Origin: Acidobacteriota bacterium
GTDB lineage: Bacteria; Acidobacteriota; Terriglobia; UBA7540
NCBI GenBank assembly: GCA_021828225.1
Contig: JAKASH010000167.1
Location: forward strand, 1-6,615
Reading direction: 5' to 3'
DNA length: 6,615 nucleotides
Of this stretch, positions 1-6,615 are shown in pieces. The position numbers were made by a program, and so were the translations under genes. Under the pieces are notes generated by a model. That model did no database searches. It saw nothing but the letters and a program-made list of their open reading frames with translations, and was not told the origin of the DNA. The first letter of the stretch is position 1. Each line of letters opens with the position of its first letter.

Positions 1-336
1 CGCATGCGGCGCCAGGAAAGGCCTCCGAAGACGGCAGAAGACTACTACGCGCGCGGAGTAGCGGCTCTTAACAGCCGGGACCTCGACTTGGCAATTCAAT
101 ACCTTAGCAAATCAGACAAGATAATGCCCAGGCAGGAGTATATTCATTATTCCCTGGCTGCTGCCTACGGCCTCCAGGGCAACCCGGATAACGCGCTCAG
201 CCACTTGGAGATCGCCATCAAACTCCGACCGCAGAACCGAGTTCAGGCTCGTCTCGATGATGATTTCCAGGTTCTTTCAAGTGATCCTCGCTTTATTCGA
301 CTCTTGGGCACTGACGGCCGACAGGCGCGATTATAG
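1..336 (+). CDS. Small tetratricopeptide-repeat (TPR) protein, C-terminal part (5' end outside window)
   Basis: The reading frame is open to the left edge. An ATG lies at 4-6, but the codon before it is also sense, so this is probably the 3' end of a longer gene; the stop is TAG at 334-336. Counting from that ATG, two TPR units are visible: residues about 11-44 (AEDYYARGVAAL, then LAIQYLSKSDKIMP) and 45-78 (YSLAAAYGLQGNPDNALSHL, then IAIKLRP). These have the usual small/large residue spacing of helix A and helix B, and the second ends in the typical LRP turn. The tail at 84-101 has DDDF followed by DPRFIRLL, a closing motif common in small TPR proteins. TPRs mediate protein-protein contacts; no enzymatic motif, signal peptide or membrane segment is visible in this part. 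The partner is unknown. The gene lies 60 nt before yvcK on the same strand, so co-transcription is plausible. TPR identity is confident; function is not assigned. Confidence 0.8.
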   Translation, partial: RMRRQERPPKTAEDYYARGVAALNSRDLDLAIQYLSKSDKIMPRQEYIHYSLAAAYGLQGNPDNALSHLEIAIKLRPQNRVQARLDDDFQVLSSDPRFIRLLGTDGRQARL

Positions 337-396
337 GGTGACCGAAGTCGTCTCGCCAACATTGTCTCCTCCGGCATATAGAAGCGGGTACATTGG

Positions 397-1437
397 ATGA
401 AGGTTGTTGCAATCGGTGGAGGTACCGGTTTAGCTGTCCTGTTGCGAGGCTTGAAGCGGTATGTCGGCACGGATGCGCCTGCGGGCCGCACCATAATGGG
501 GCAGCTAACGGCCGTTGTGACTGTGACCGATGAAGGTGGCAGCTCAGGCCGCTTGCGCCGGGATTTCGGCATGCTTCCGCCCGGAGACATCCGCAATTGT
601 CTTGTCGCGCTCGCGGAGGACGAAAAAATTCTGACCCAGCTGTTCAATTATCGCTTTGCAGCTGGCAAGGGTCTTCGGGGTCACAGCCTCGGGAACCTGT
701 TCCTCACTGCCTTAACCAATTTGACAGGCGATTTTTTGATGGCGGTAAAGCTTGCCAGTGACGTTCTGGCCGTTCGAGGTGAAATTTTTCCTGCGACGCT
801 TGCCGATGTACACCTCAAAGCGCTCCTTGCCGATGGACGGCGCGTGGAAGGCGAAGCTCGCATTCATCGAACCAGCGTTCCGATTCGCAAACTGTCGATT
901 GTGCCAGCCCGTTGCCGGCCCATGCCGGAGACGCTTAAGGCCATCGAGCAGGCAGATCTTATTACGCTCGGGCCGGGTTCTCTCTACACTTCGCTCCTGC
1001 CGAATCTGCTTGTTTCCGGTATTCCGCAACAGATCGAGCGCTCGAAGGCGACGAAAATTTACGTTGGAAACTTGATGACGCAGCCCGGAGAGACCCGCGG
1101 TTACAGCGCTGCTGAACATCTCCTGGCCATTGTCCGGCACGTTGGCCGCAATATTTTTGACTTTGCCGTTCTGAACAGCAGGCCATTTCCACCCTCGATG
1201 CGCAGGCGTTACGCCGCTGAACACGCTGAGCCCGTCATCAATGACCTTGAGAAGATCCGGACACTGGGCGTTTCTCCGGTTTGTGTTCCCTTGCTCCAGG
1301 CCGAAGACGGAGTCGCGCGCCACGATTCCGTGCGGCTCTCGCGGTTGCTGCTGGAGCTTGCCTCGCAGTCAACGAAGTGTTCCCAACCTGGCCTTGCCCC
1401 GAGCACGAGGATCATGTCGTTGTCCAAACGCGCGTGA
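397..1437 (+). CDS. yvcK: YvcK/CofD-like (UPF0052) gluconeogenesis factor family protein
   Basis: A complete 346-residue member of the YvcK/YbhK branch of the CofD-like fold. The N-terminal Rossmann-type loop IGGGTG is at residues 6-11. Family motifs follow in order: VTVTDEGGSSGRLRR (41-55; DEGG replaces the commoner DDGG), LPPGDIRNCLVALA (60-73), GHSLGN (95-100), DLITLGPGSLYTSLLPN (187-203), YVGNLMTQPGET (222-233) and a late RHD. In Bacillus, YvcK binds UDP-sugars, influences cell-wall precursor supply and is needed on gluconeogenic carbon sources. It is not the F420 enzyme CofD, although the fold is shared, and no other F420 gene is seen here. The start is well constrained: an in-frame TAG at 379-381 leaves only five upstream codons, none a usual start. 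The ribosome-binding site is weak (GAAGCGGG at 381-388). The last ~20 residues, after the LLLELA helix, are a Ser/Lys-rich extension beyond the usual family end. Family assignment is firm; the physiological role here is inferred. Confidence 0.93.
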   Translation: MKVVAIGGGTGLAVLLRGLKRYVGTDAPAGRTIMGQLTAVVTVTDEGGSSGRLRRDFGMLPPGDIRNCLVALAEDEKILTQLFNYRFAAGKGLRGHSLGNLFLTALTNLTGDFLMAVKLASDVLAVRGEIFPATLADVHLKALLADGRRVEGEARIHRTSVPIRKLSIVPARCRPMPETLKAIEQADLITLGPGSLYTSLLPNLLVSGIPQQIERSKATKIYVGNLMTQPGETRGYSAAEHLLAIVRHVGRNIFDFAVLNSRPFPPSMRRRYAAEHAEPVINDLEKIRTLGVSPVCVPLLQAEDGVARHDSVRLSRLLLELASQSTKCSQPGLAPSTRIMSLSKRA

Positions 1438-1453
1438 CGCTCGATCAGCTCTG

Positions 1454-1558
1454 TCGCTACTCGAACTTAGAAATGCCGGTCAATTGTCTTATGTGAACTA
1501 TAAAAACTATTCATTTCTCAGAACCGGGTAGCGAGTCGCAAAATAGGGTTTTACAGGA
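1454..1558 (+). promoter_or_regulatory. Candidate structured RNA leader or inverted repeat upstream of gltB
   Basis: This lies inside the 129-nt gap between yvcK and gltB. Bases 1454-1463 (TCGCTACTCG) pair with 1525-1534 (CGGGTAGCGA) over 10 bp with one G-U pair. Nested inside, 1466-1467 pair with 1520-1521, and 1469-1475 (AGAAATG) pair perfectly with 1512-1518 (CATTTCT), leaving a 36-nt AT-rich loop. Loop bases 1501-1511 (TAAAAACTATT) can also pair with 1542-1553 (AATAGGGTTTTA) as 5+5 bp around a small internal loop. This would give a pseudoknot, or a competing hairpin, ending just before the presumed Shine-Dalgarno at 1555-1558. No uridine tract directly follows the main stem, so it does not look like a simple intrinsic terminator. 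The complementarity is directly visible; a regulatory role is inference. I do not recognise a known riboswitch class. Alternatives are a DNA-level palindrome, a small repeat element, or chance. Confidence 0.35.
1555..1558 (+). promoter_or_regulatory. Presumed Shine-Dalgarno of gltB (decides the GTG start)
   Basis: AGGA lies 8 nt before the GTG at 1567, a normal spacing, within a purine-rich run (AGGACGGGAGAG, 1555-1566). The competing ATG at 1585 has only GGG three bases upstream, or the GGAGAGG run 17 nt away; both spacings are poor. An in-frame TAA at 1501-1503, with no ATG, GTG or TTG between it and 1567, rules out a longer product from a usual start codon. Confidence 0.5.
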
Positions 1559-1566
1559 CGGGAGAG

Positions 1567-4500
1567 GTGTCTAAAAACGGGCTTATGGATGATAAAAGGG
1601 GAAGAACTTGCCAGCAAGGCCTTTATCAGCGTGAAGAGCACGACGCGTGCGGTGTTGGATTTGTTGCGGACCTTAATGCTCCAGCATCCCACCGCGTTGT
1701 CACACAGGCCCTCGAGTGTCTTGGGTGCCTGACGCACCGCGGTGGCGTTGATGCCGATGGTGCCAGCGGTGATGGCGCGGGGATTGCCGTACAGCTCCCT
1801 TCCAACTTTTTCGCACATGAAGCTTGCCGCCTCAATTCGGGGTTTCAACCCCACTGGCGAACAGCAGTCGGCGTATTCTTCTTTCCCCAGGACGGGGTAG
1901 AGCGTGCACGGGCTATGTTTGTGGCTGAAGAGGCGGTTCGCAATCGGGGGCTTTACGTTTCTGGATGGCGTCAGGTTCCGATCAATCCGGATGCGCTCGG
2001 CCCACAGGCTCGCGAGAGCCAACCGGCCATCTGGCACCTGCTGGTTGCGCAGCCTGCTGACCAGGAGCGCGAATTTGAGCAAATTCTGTATTTGACCCGC
2101 AAGGAAATCGAACGGCGTATCGCGGAAGCAAGGATTTCTGATTGCTATATTCCCTCTTTTTCGTCCCGTAATATTGTTTACAAGGGACTTATGGCTCCCT
2201 CGCAACTTGGAGTTTTCTACAAAGACCTTTCCGATCCGGACTTCACAACCTCGGCTGCGCTTTACCACCAGAGGTACAGCACGAATACTTCGCCCACCTG
2301 GTTTCTGGCTCAGCCCTTCCGCCTTGTAGCACATAATGGGGAAATCAATACCCTGCTGGGGAATCGCAACTGGATGCGGGCGCGAGAAGCTGTGCTTGGC
2401 CATCCAATCTGGGGGAACGAAGCCGAATGGCTCAAGCCGGTCATTCAACCCGGGGGAAGTGACTCTGCCAGCTTTGACAATGCCCTTGAACTGCTGACTC
2501 GTTCAGGGCGCACGGTGCACCACGCACTGCTCATGATGATTCCGGAAGCCTGGGAGGGTTCGGTTGAAATCCCTGCTGATGTCCAGGCTTTTTATCATTA
2601 CCACTCCTGCCTGATGGAACCCTGGGACGGTCCTGCCGCAATGGCCTTTCTGGACGGGCATCTGGTGGGCGCGGCGCTTGATCGCAACGGCTTACGCCCT
2701 GCGCGTTATACCATCACGAAGGATGGCTTGGTGGTCCTTGGGTCTGAAGTCGGCATGCTGCCCATCGAACCGGAAAGAATTCAGGAAAAGGGAAGGCTCG
2801 GCCCAGGCCAGATTCTCGTGGTGGATCTCAAACACAAGAAGATTTTCAAGAACGAACAGCTAAAACGGCAGGTTTCCCATGGCCGGAAATACCGGAGATG
2901 GATTCATAACAACATGGTGTTCCTCCCCCGCTTGAAGGCTGAGCGGAGTGGGCTGGCGGGATCCGAGGGCGATCGCCTGGCTTCCCGCGATCGCGCGACC
3001 TTCATCGCATTGCAGCGCGCAGCCGGCTACACTGAGGAAGACCTGGAACTTCTCATCGGCCCTCTGGCGGGCATGAAAAAAGAACCGGTGGGTTCGATGG
3101 GTGATGACACACCGCTTGCGGCACTTTCGCACCGCCCGCGTCCCATCTACCACTATTTTCGTCAGATGTTTGCCCAAGTGACCAATCCGCCCATCGATCC
3201 GTTGCGCGAGTCGCTGGTGATGGCTCTGAACCTCTACCTGGGTGCCCGTCATTCCGTCCTGGTGGAATCTCCCGAGCATGCCCGCATGATTCGGCTTGAT
3301 TCGCCGTTTCTATTTGACAGCGAGCTCCAGGAGTTGAAACGGCTCGGTGAGGAAAAGTTCAAGCCGGCTACAATCTCCACCCTTTTCCCGGTGAGCCAGG
3401 GCCCTGAGGGGATGGCGGCGGCCATTGGCCGAATCAAGCAGAAATGTCTGGCAGCGGTGAAGCATGGCAGTTCTATTCTTCTCCTGAGTGACCGGGGCGT
3501 GGATCCTGAGCACGCCGCAGTTCCTATCCTGCTCGTTGTAGGGGCGGTGGTTGAGCACCTGATTGCCGAGGGAGTTGGCAACAAGGCCGACCTGGTGCTT
3601 GAGACCGCTGAGGCTTGGGAGTCGCACCAGTTTGCTTGCCTTGTCGCCTATGGAGCTGCCGGAATCAATCCATACTTGGCGCTTGAAGTTGTCGCGGACC
3701 TTGCAAGCCACGGCGAGCTGGGGGAGACGTCCGTCACCCGGGCGCTGGAGAATTTCCGAGCCGGCATCGAAGCGGGACTTAAGAAGATCATGTCCAAGAT
3801 GGGCATCTCGACCCTGGCAAGTTATCAGGGCGGGAAATTTTTCGAGATCATCGGCTTGGACCCGGATGTGGTCAAGGAGTTCTTCCCTGACACGCGTTCC
3901 CTGATCGGCGGCCGCAAACTCGTGGACCTGGCGAACGACGTCCTTGCGCGGCATTTCGATGCTTTCCCGGCTAAGGCTGAGAAGCCCGAGTTTTTCGGAT
4001 ACTACCGATTCCGCAAGGGGTTTGAGCGGCACGCGTTCAATCCCCAGGTGATTCGGAACCTGCAAAAAGCGGCTAAGGAAGATAGCGCGGAGAGTTACCA
4101 TGCCTTTGCACAGGAGGTCGACGACCGCGAGCCTCTGACCTTACGTGACCTGGTGCGGTTCGGACCTGCCAAGCCAATTCCTATCGAAGAAGTCGAGCCT
4201 GTCGAGGCAATCTGGAAGCGCTTTTCGACCCAGGCGATGTCGCTGGGAGCCTTGAGCCCTGAGACCCAGCACACGCTGGCGGTTGCGATGAACCGGATCG
4301 GCGGGCGATCGAACACCGGCGAGGGCGGAGAAGATTCGAACGTTTATTACGTTGAACTCGAGGACGGAGATTCCGCCGAAAACAAAATTAAGCAGGTTGC
4401 TTCGGCGCGCTTCGGCGTGACGCCAGAATATCTGGTTCGGGCCGAGCAACTGGAAATCAAGATGGCTCAGGGTTCGAAGCCCGGCGAAGGGGGGCAGTTA

Positions 4501-6114
4501 CCGTCCCACAAGGTAACGCCGATGATTGCCCGGGTACGGCGCGCCGTGGAAGGTATTTCGCTGATCTCGCCGCCTCCTCATCACGATATCTACTCCATTG
4601 AAGATTTGGCGCAACTGATTTACGACCTCAGAGAAATTAATCCGAGTGCCACCATCGGTGTCAAACTTGTGTCACAGGCAGGCGTGGGGACCGTGGCTTC
4701 CGGTGTGGCCAAAGCGAATGCGGACGTTGTGCTGATCAGCGGTCATGACGGCGGAACGGGCGCCTCGCCGCTGATTTCAGTCAAGAATACGGGTTCTCCC
4801 TGGGAAATGGGACTTGCGGAAGCCCATCAGGCTTTGGTCGCGAATGGCTTGCGGAACAGAGTTCGCCTGCGCGTCGACGGGGGATTGAAAACCGGCAGAG
4901 ACGTGGTAGTGGCTGCGATGCTGGGCGCTGATGAATTTGGATTCGGCACGGCAGCCCTGGTGGCTCTGGCGTGTGTGATGGCGCGACAATGTCATCTGAA
5001 TACTTGTCCTGTGGGCGTAGCCACGCAGCGTGAGGATCTTCGGCGGCGTTTCCCGAATGAGCCGGCACGGCTGGTCAATTACCTGCGGCACGTTGCAGAG
5101 CACATCCGCGAAATTCTTGCCCAGCTTGGTTTCCGTTCCCTCGAAGAGATTGTGGGACGGACGGATCTGCTGATTCCAATCGAATATAAGGCTCCGGGAC
5201 GGCGGGGGCAGTTTGACCTTCGCCCGCTTCTCCACCGGCCCGATCCTGAAATAAGGTCCAGTGTGCGCTCTCGGGCGCCCTCGCGGAACCTCGATCCGCT
5301 GGCGCTGAGAATGGCGGAGGATGTCAAGCAGGCTCTTGACCAGGGCACATCGATTGTCCGCGAATACAAGATCCGAAACACCAACCGGACGATCGGCGCT
5401 CGCGCTGCAAACGTCATTGCACTCCGGTACGGCAACCGCGGAATGAAGGACCAGACCGCCGAGTTTCGCTTCATCGGAAGTGCCGGGCAGAGCTTCGGTG
5501 CCTTCCTAACGGAAAGCCTGCGGCTGGTGCTGGAGGGAGAGGCGAACGACTATGTCGGCAAGGGAATGGGCGGAGGCGAGATTATTATCCGGCCACCCAA
5601 GGAATCCGCCTTCGCTTTTCGCGAGAATGTCATCATGGGCAACGCCGTACTCTATGGCGCTACGGCCGGACGATTGTTCGCCGCTGGTCGTGCCGGAGAG
5701 CGCTTTGCCGTGCGCAACAGCGGCGCCACTGCCGTCGTTGAGGGCACAGGCGATCATGCCTGCGAGTATATGACTGGAGGGCTGGTCGTTATTCTGGGAG
5801 AGACTGGGCGGAATTTCGGAGCCGGCATGACCAACGGAACTGCTTTCGTTTACGACTCCGCCGGCCGCTTCGAGCAACGATATAATCCTGAACTGGTTAA
5901 GGTCGAGCGTGTCATCGAGCCCTCCGATTCCCACATGCTTCGCCATCTGGTTTTGGAGCACGCAGAAAAGACGGGAAGCGCTACGGCCTGGGACATCCTT
6001 GAGAACTGGTCTTTGAGCCTCTTGTCGTTCTGGAAGGTTGAGCCTCGGTCCAAGCCGGCGAGCGCTTCTCCCGAGTCAGTTCCGTCCTCTTCAAATGAAC
6101 ATGCCAAAGTCTAG
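1567..6114 (+). CDS. gltB: Glutamate synthase large (alpha) subunit, GltB type
   Basis: A 1515-residue cytosolic enzyme of full family length. It makes two glutamates from glutamine and 2-oxoglutarate, completing the GS-GOGAT route of ammonium assimilation. Domain 1 is a class II glutamine amidotransferase (about 28-430). Its nucleophile is Cys28 in HDACGVGF, so a 27-residue propeptide must be removed to free it; YHQRYSTNTSP (233-243) and AHNGEIN (255-261) line the glutamine site. The central domain (about 470-770) carries GSMGDDTPLAALS at 509-521. The FMN synthase domain (about 830-1200) carries GGRSNTGEGGED (912-923), AQGSKPGEGGQLP (967-979), GHDGGTGASP (1059-1068) and VDGGLKTGRD (1103-1112). 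The 3Fe-4S ligands are Cys1136, Cys1142 and Cys1147 (C-x5-C-x4-C). The C-terminal glycine-rich beta-helix starts near GSAGQSFGA (1304) and includes GKGMGGGE (1331-1338). The start is GTG; ATG at 1585 is the alternative and would shorten the propeptide by six residues. No gltD follows. There is no Fd-loop insertion, so the NAD(P)H type is favoured. The Ser/Pro-rich tail (1493-1515) is atypical. Confidence 0.97.
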   Translation: MSKNGLMDDKRGRTCQQGLYQREEHDACGVGFVADLNAPASHRVVTQALECLGCLTHRGGVDADGASGDGAGIAVQLPSNFFAHEACRLNSGFQPHWRTAVGVFFFPQDGVERARAMFVAEEAVRNRGLYVSGWRQVPINPDALGPQARESQPAIWHLLVAQPADQEREFEQILYLTRKEIERRIAEARISDCYIPSFSSRNIVYKGLMAPSQLGVFYKDLSDPDFTTSAALYHQRYSTNTSPTWFLAQPFRLVAHNGEINTLLGNRNWMRAREAVLGHPIWGNEAEWLKPVIQPGGSDSASFDNALELLTRSGRTVHHALLMMIPEAWEGSVEIPADVQAFYHYHSCLMEPWDGPAAMAFLDGHLVGAALDRNGLRPARYTITKDGLVVLGSEVGMLPIEPERIQEKGRLGPGQILVVDLKHKKIFKNEQLKRQVSHGRKYRRWIHNNMVFLPRLKAERSGLAGSEGDRLASRDRATFIALQRAAGYTEEDLELLIGPLAGMKKEPVGSMGDDTPLAALSHRPRPIYHYFRQMFAQVTNPPIDPLRESLVMALNLYLGARHSVLVESPEHARMIRLDSPFLFDSELQELKRLGEEKFKPATISTLFPVSQGPEGMAAAIGRIKQKCLAAVKHGSSILLLSDRGVDPEHAAVPILLVVGAVVEHLIAEGVGNKADLVLETAEAWESHQFACLVAYGAAGINPYLALEVVADLASHGELGETSVTRALENFRAGIEAGLKKIMSKMGISTLASYQGGKFFEIIGLDPDVVKEFFPDTRSLIGGRKLVDLANDVLARHFDAFPAKAEKPEFFGYYRFRKGFERHAFNPQVIRNLQKAAKEDSAESYHAFAQEVDDREPLTLRDLVRFGPAKPIPIEEVEPVEAIWKRFSTQAMSLGALSPETQHTLAVAMNRIGGRSNTGEGGEDSNVYYVELEDGDSAENKIKQVASARFGVTPEYLVRAEQLEIKMAQGSKPGEGGQLPSHKVTPMIARVRRAVEGISLISPPPHHDIYSIEDLAQLIYDLREINPSATIGVKLVSQAGVGTVASGVAKANADVVLISGHDGGTGASPLISVKNTGSPWEMGLAEAHQALVANGLRNRVRLRVDGGLKTGRDVVVAAMLGADEFGFGTAALVALACVMARQCHLNTCPVGVATQREDLRRRFPNEPARLVNYLRHVAEHIREILAQLGFRSLEEIVGRTDLLIPIEYKAPGRRGQFDLRPLLHRPDPEIRSSVRSRAPSRNLDPLALRMAEDVKQALDQGTSIVREYKIRNTNRTIGARAANVIALRYGNRGMKDQTAEFRFIGSAGQSFGAFLTESLRLVLEGEANDYVGKGMGGGEIIIRPPKESAFAFRENVIMGNAVLYGATAGRLFAAGRAGERFAVRNSGATAVVEGTGDHACEYMTGGLVVILGETGRNFGAGMTNGTAFVYDSAGRFEQRYNPELVKVERVIEPSDSHMLRHLVLEHAEKTGSATAWDILENWSLSLLSFWKVEPRSKPASASPESVPSSSNEHAKV

Positions 6115-6188
6115 GGAGGCTCTCACAACCTCCATCCATTTGTCATGCCTGCTTCAGGTGGAACGATGAAGGCACACGCCAGCAGCAC
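6115..6188. other. Convergent intergenic gap between gltB and the OsmC-family gene
   Basis: These 74 nt separate two genes that end towards each other, where transcription of both should stop. Only weak stems are visible: GGAGG/CCTCC (6115-6119 with 6129-6133, 9-nt loop), and TGCCT/AGGCA (6146-6150 with 6170-6174) with two further pairs inside. Neither is followed by a T-tract on either strand, so no intrinsic terminator is called. Termination may be Rho-dependent or use a structure I cannot identify by eye. Confidence 0.5.
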
Positions 6189-6615
6189 TTAGACCGCTGC
6201 GGTGGCAACTCGGATATCGGGGAAGATCTTCACCTGCGCGACAATCGAGTTGCTGATCAGGCAGTTATTATGCGCGTCCTGAAGGATCTCACGCGCCGGT
6301 TCGACATCCTCCTGAGTCTTGACCGTCACGTGCGGGTGAAGCGCGATTTCCGTGAACCGGTACTTCCCGTTGGAGTATTCCAGAACACCTTCGACGGAGC
6401 TTTCATAGTCGACAAGGGCCAGGTTCTTGTGCTTGGCATAAGCTAGAAATGTCATTAGTGTGCACACATTGATGGAAGCCACGAACATATCTTCAGGTGT
6501 CCAAACGCCGGTTCGGCCCTTGAATTCAGGCGGACTGGAAAGCTGGATCTCCGGCTTGCCCGGAGCGCAAATGGTGCACTCTCTCTCCTTTGTCCACGCC
6601 ACATCGCTTTCGAAC
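6189..6615 (-). CDS. OsmC/Ohr-family protein (thiol peroxidase-like), probably 5'-truncated by window edge
   Basis: The product is about 137 residues from a GTG at 6600-6602; the stop (TAA) is at 6189-6191. The frame stays open upstream to the window edge, reading FESD before the GTG. Family members I remember have a few residues before the WT(K/G) strand, so the true start probably lies outside the window. Numbered from the GTG, the family core is PPEF (24-27), GVWTPEDMFVASINVC (32-47) with the first redox Cys at 47, and the second redox Cys at 114 in HNNCLISNSI (111-120). Both family cysteines and the conserved Glu in the PED motif are present. OsmC/Ohr proteins are small cytosolic dimers that reduce organic hydroperoxides using this Cys pair; the exact substrate cannot be read from sequence. 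An extra N-terminal pair, Cys9 and Cys12 (ECTIC), is not usual as I remember the family. The gene converges on gltB with a 74-nt gap and looks functionally unrelated to it. Confidence 0.88.
   Translation of the reverse strand, partial: FESDVAWTKERECTICAPGKPEIQLSSPPEFKGRTGVWTPEDMFVASINVCTLMTFLAYAKHKNLALVDYESSVEGVLEYSNGKYRFTEIALHPHVTVKTQEDVEPAREILQDAHNNCLISNSIVAQVKIFPDIRVATAAV

Noticed and set aside
712..1323. Minus-strand open frame of 203 codons inside yvcK
   Set aside because: The plus-strand frame carries all YvcK motifs; the antisense translation resembles nothing and has no ribosome-binding context.
397..1437. Annotation as CofD (2-phospho-L-lactate transferase of F420 synthesis)
   Set aside because: The motif set (GHSLGN, YVGNLMTQPGET) is that of the YvcK/YbhK branch, and no other F420 gene is in view.
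1484..1513. Possible sigma70 promoter (TTGTCT, 18-nt spacer, TATTCA; or TATAAA at 1499)
   Set aside because: The -10 match is poor, and TATAAA has no -35 at proper spacing. The region also lies inside the hairpin loop, so AT-richness alone is not enough.
1241..1531. Plus-strand frame overlapping the yvcK 3' end and running into the gap, considered as a frameshifted YvcK C-terminus or small gene
   Set aside because: The YvcK frame itself retains its C-terminal RHD and LLLELA segments to the end, and the alternative frame has no motif or plausible ribosome-binding site.
1507..2448. Minus-strand open frame of 313 codons overlapping the gltB start
   Set aside because: It lies almost wholly opposite the conserved amidotransferase domain of gltB. 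Its translation shows no recognisable motif, so it is a codon-bias shadow.
3310..4101. Minus-strand open frame of 263 codons inside gltB
   Set aside because: It is opposite the conserved central domain and shows no family motif.
6115..6174. Stems GGAGG/CCTCC and TGCCT/AGGCA as a bidirectional terminator
   Set aside because: The stems are only 5 bp and no T-tract follows on either strand.

Overview
The window is an ordinary-looking stretch of bacterial chromosome with four protein genes. Three lie on the plus strand: the 3' end of a small TPR protein, a complete yvcK/CofD-like gene, and a complete gltB. One lies on the minus strand and converges on gltB: an OsmC-family gene whose 5' end probably runs off the right edge. 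Together they cover about 96% of the sequence. I see no tRNA, rRNA, insertion sequence, CRISPR array, phage gene or toxin-antitoxin pair.

Organism: the genes are typically bacterial and moderately GC-rich. The short TPR protein with its C-terminal DDDF/DPRF motif, next to yvcK, resembles what I remember from Acidobacteriota. This is inference from protein flavour only; no marker gene is present to settle it.

Layout: 1-336 is the TPR protein C-terminus. A 60-nt gap leads to yvcK (397-1437), a regulator or nucleotide-sugar-binding protein linked in Bacillus to cell-wall synthesis and growth on gluconeogenic carbon. A 129-nt gap (1438-1566) follows, which is AT-rich in its centre and holds a long imperfect inverted repeat that could fold as a structured gltB leader. 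gltB (1567-6114) encodes the large subunit of glutamate synthase, with all catalytic and iron-sulfur residues in place. A 74-nt convergent gap (6115-6188) separates it from the OsmC-family gene.

How they fit together: TPR and yvcK could be co-transcribed. gltB may be read through from yvcK or have its own promoter. gltD, the usual partner of gltB, is not directly downstream. GltB lacks the ferredoxin-loop insertion of Fd-dependent enzymes, so a GltD encoded elsewhere is expected. The item most worth a second look is the putative RNA structure upstream of gltB; the genes themselves belong to well-known families.
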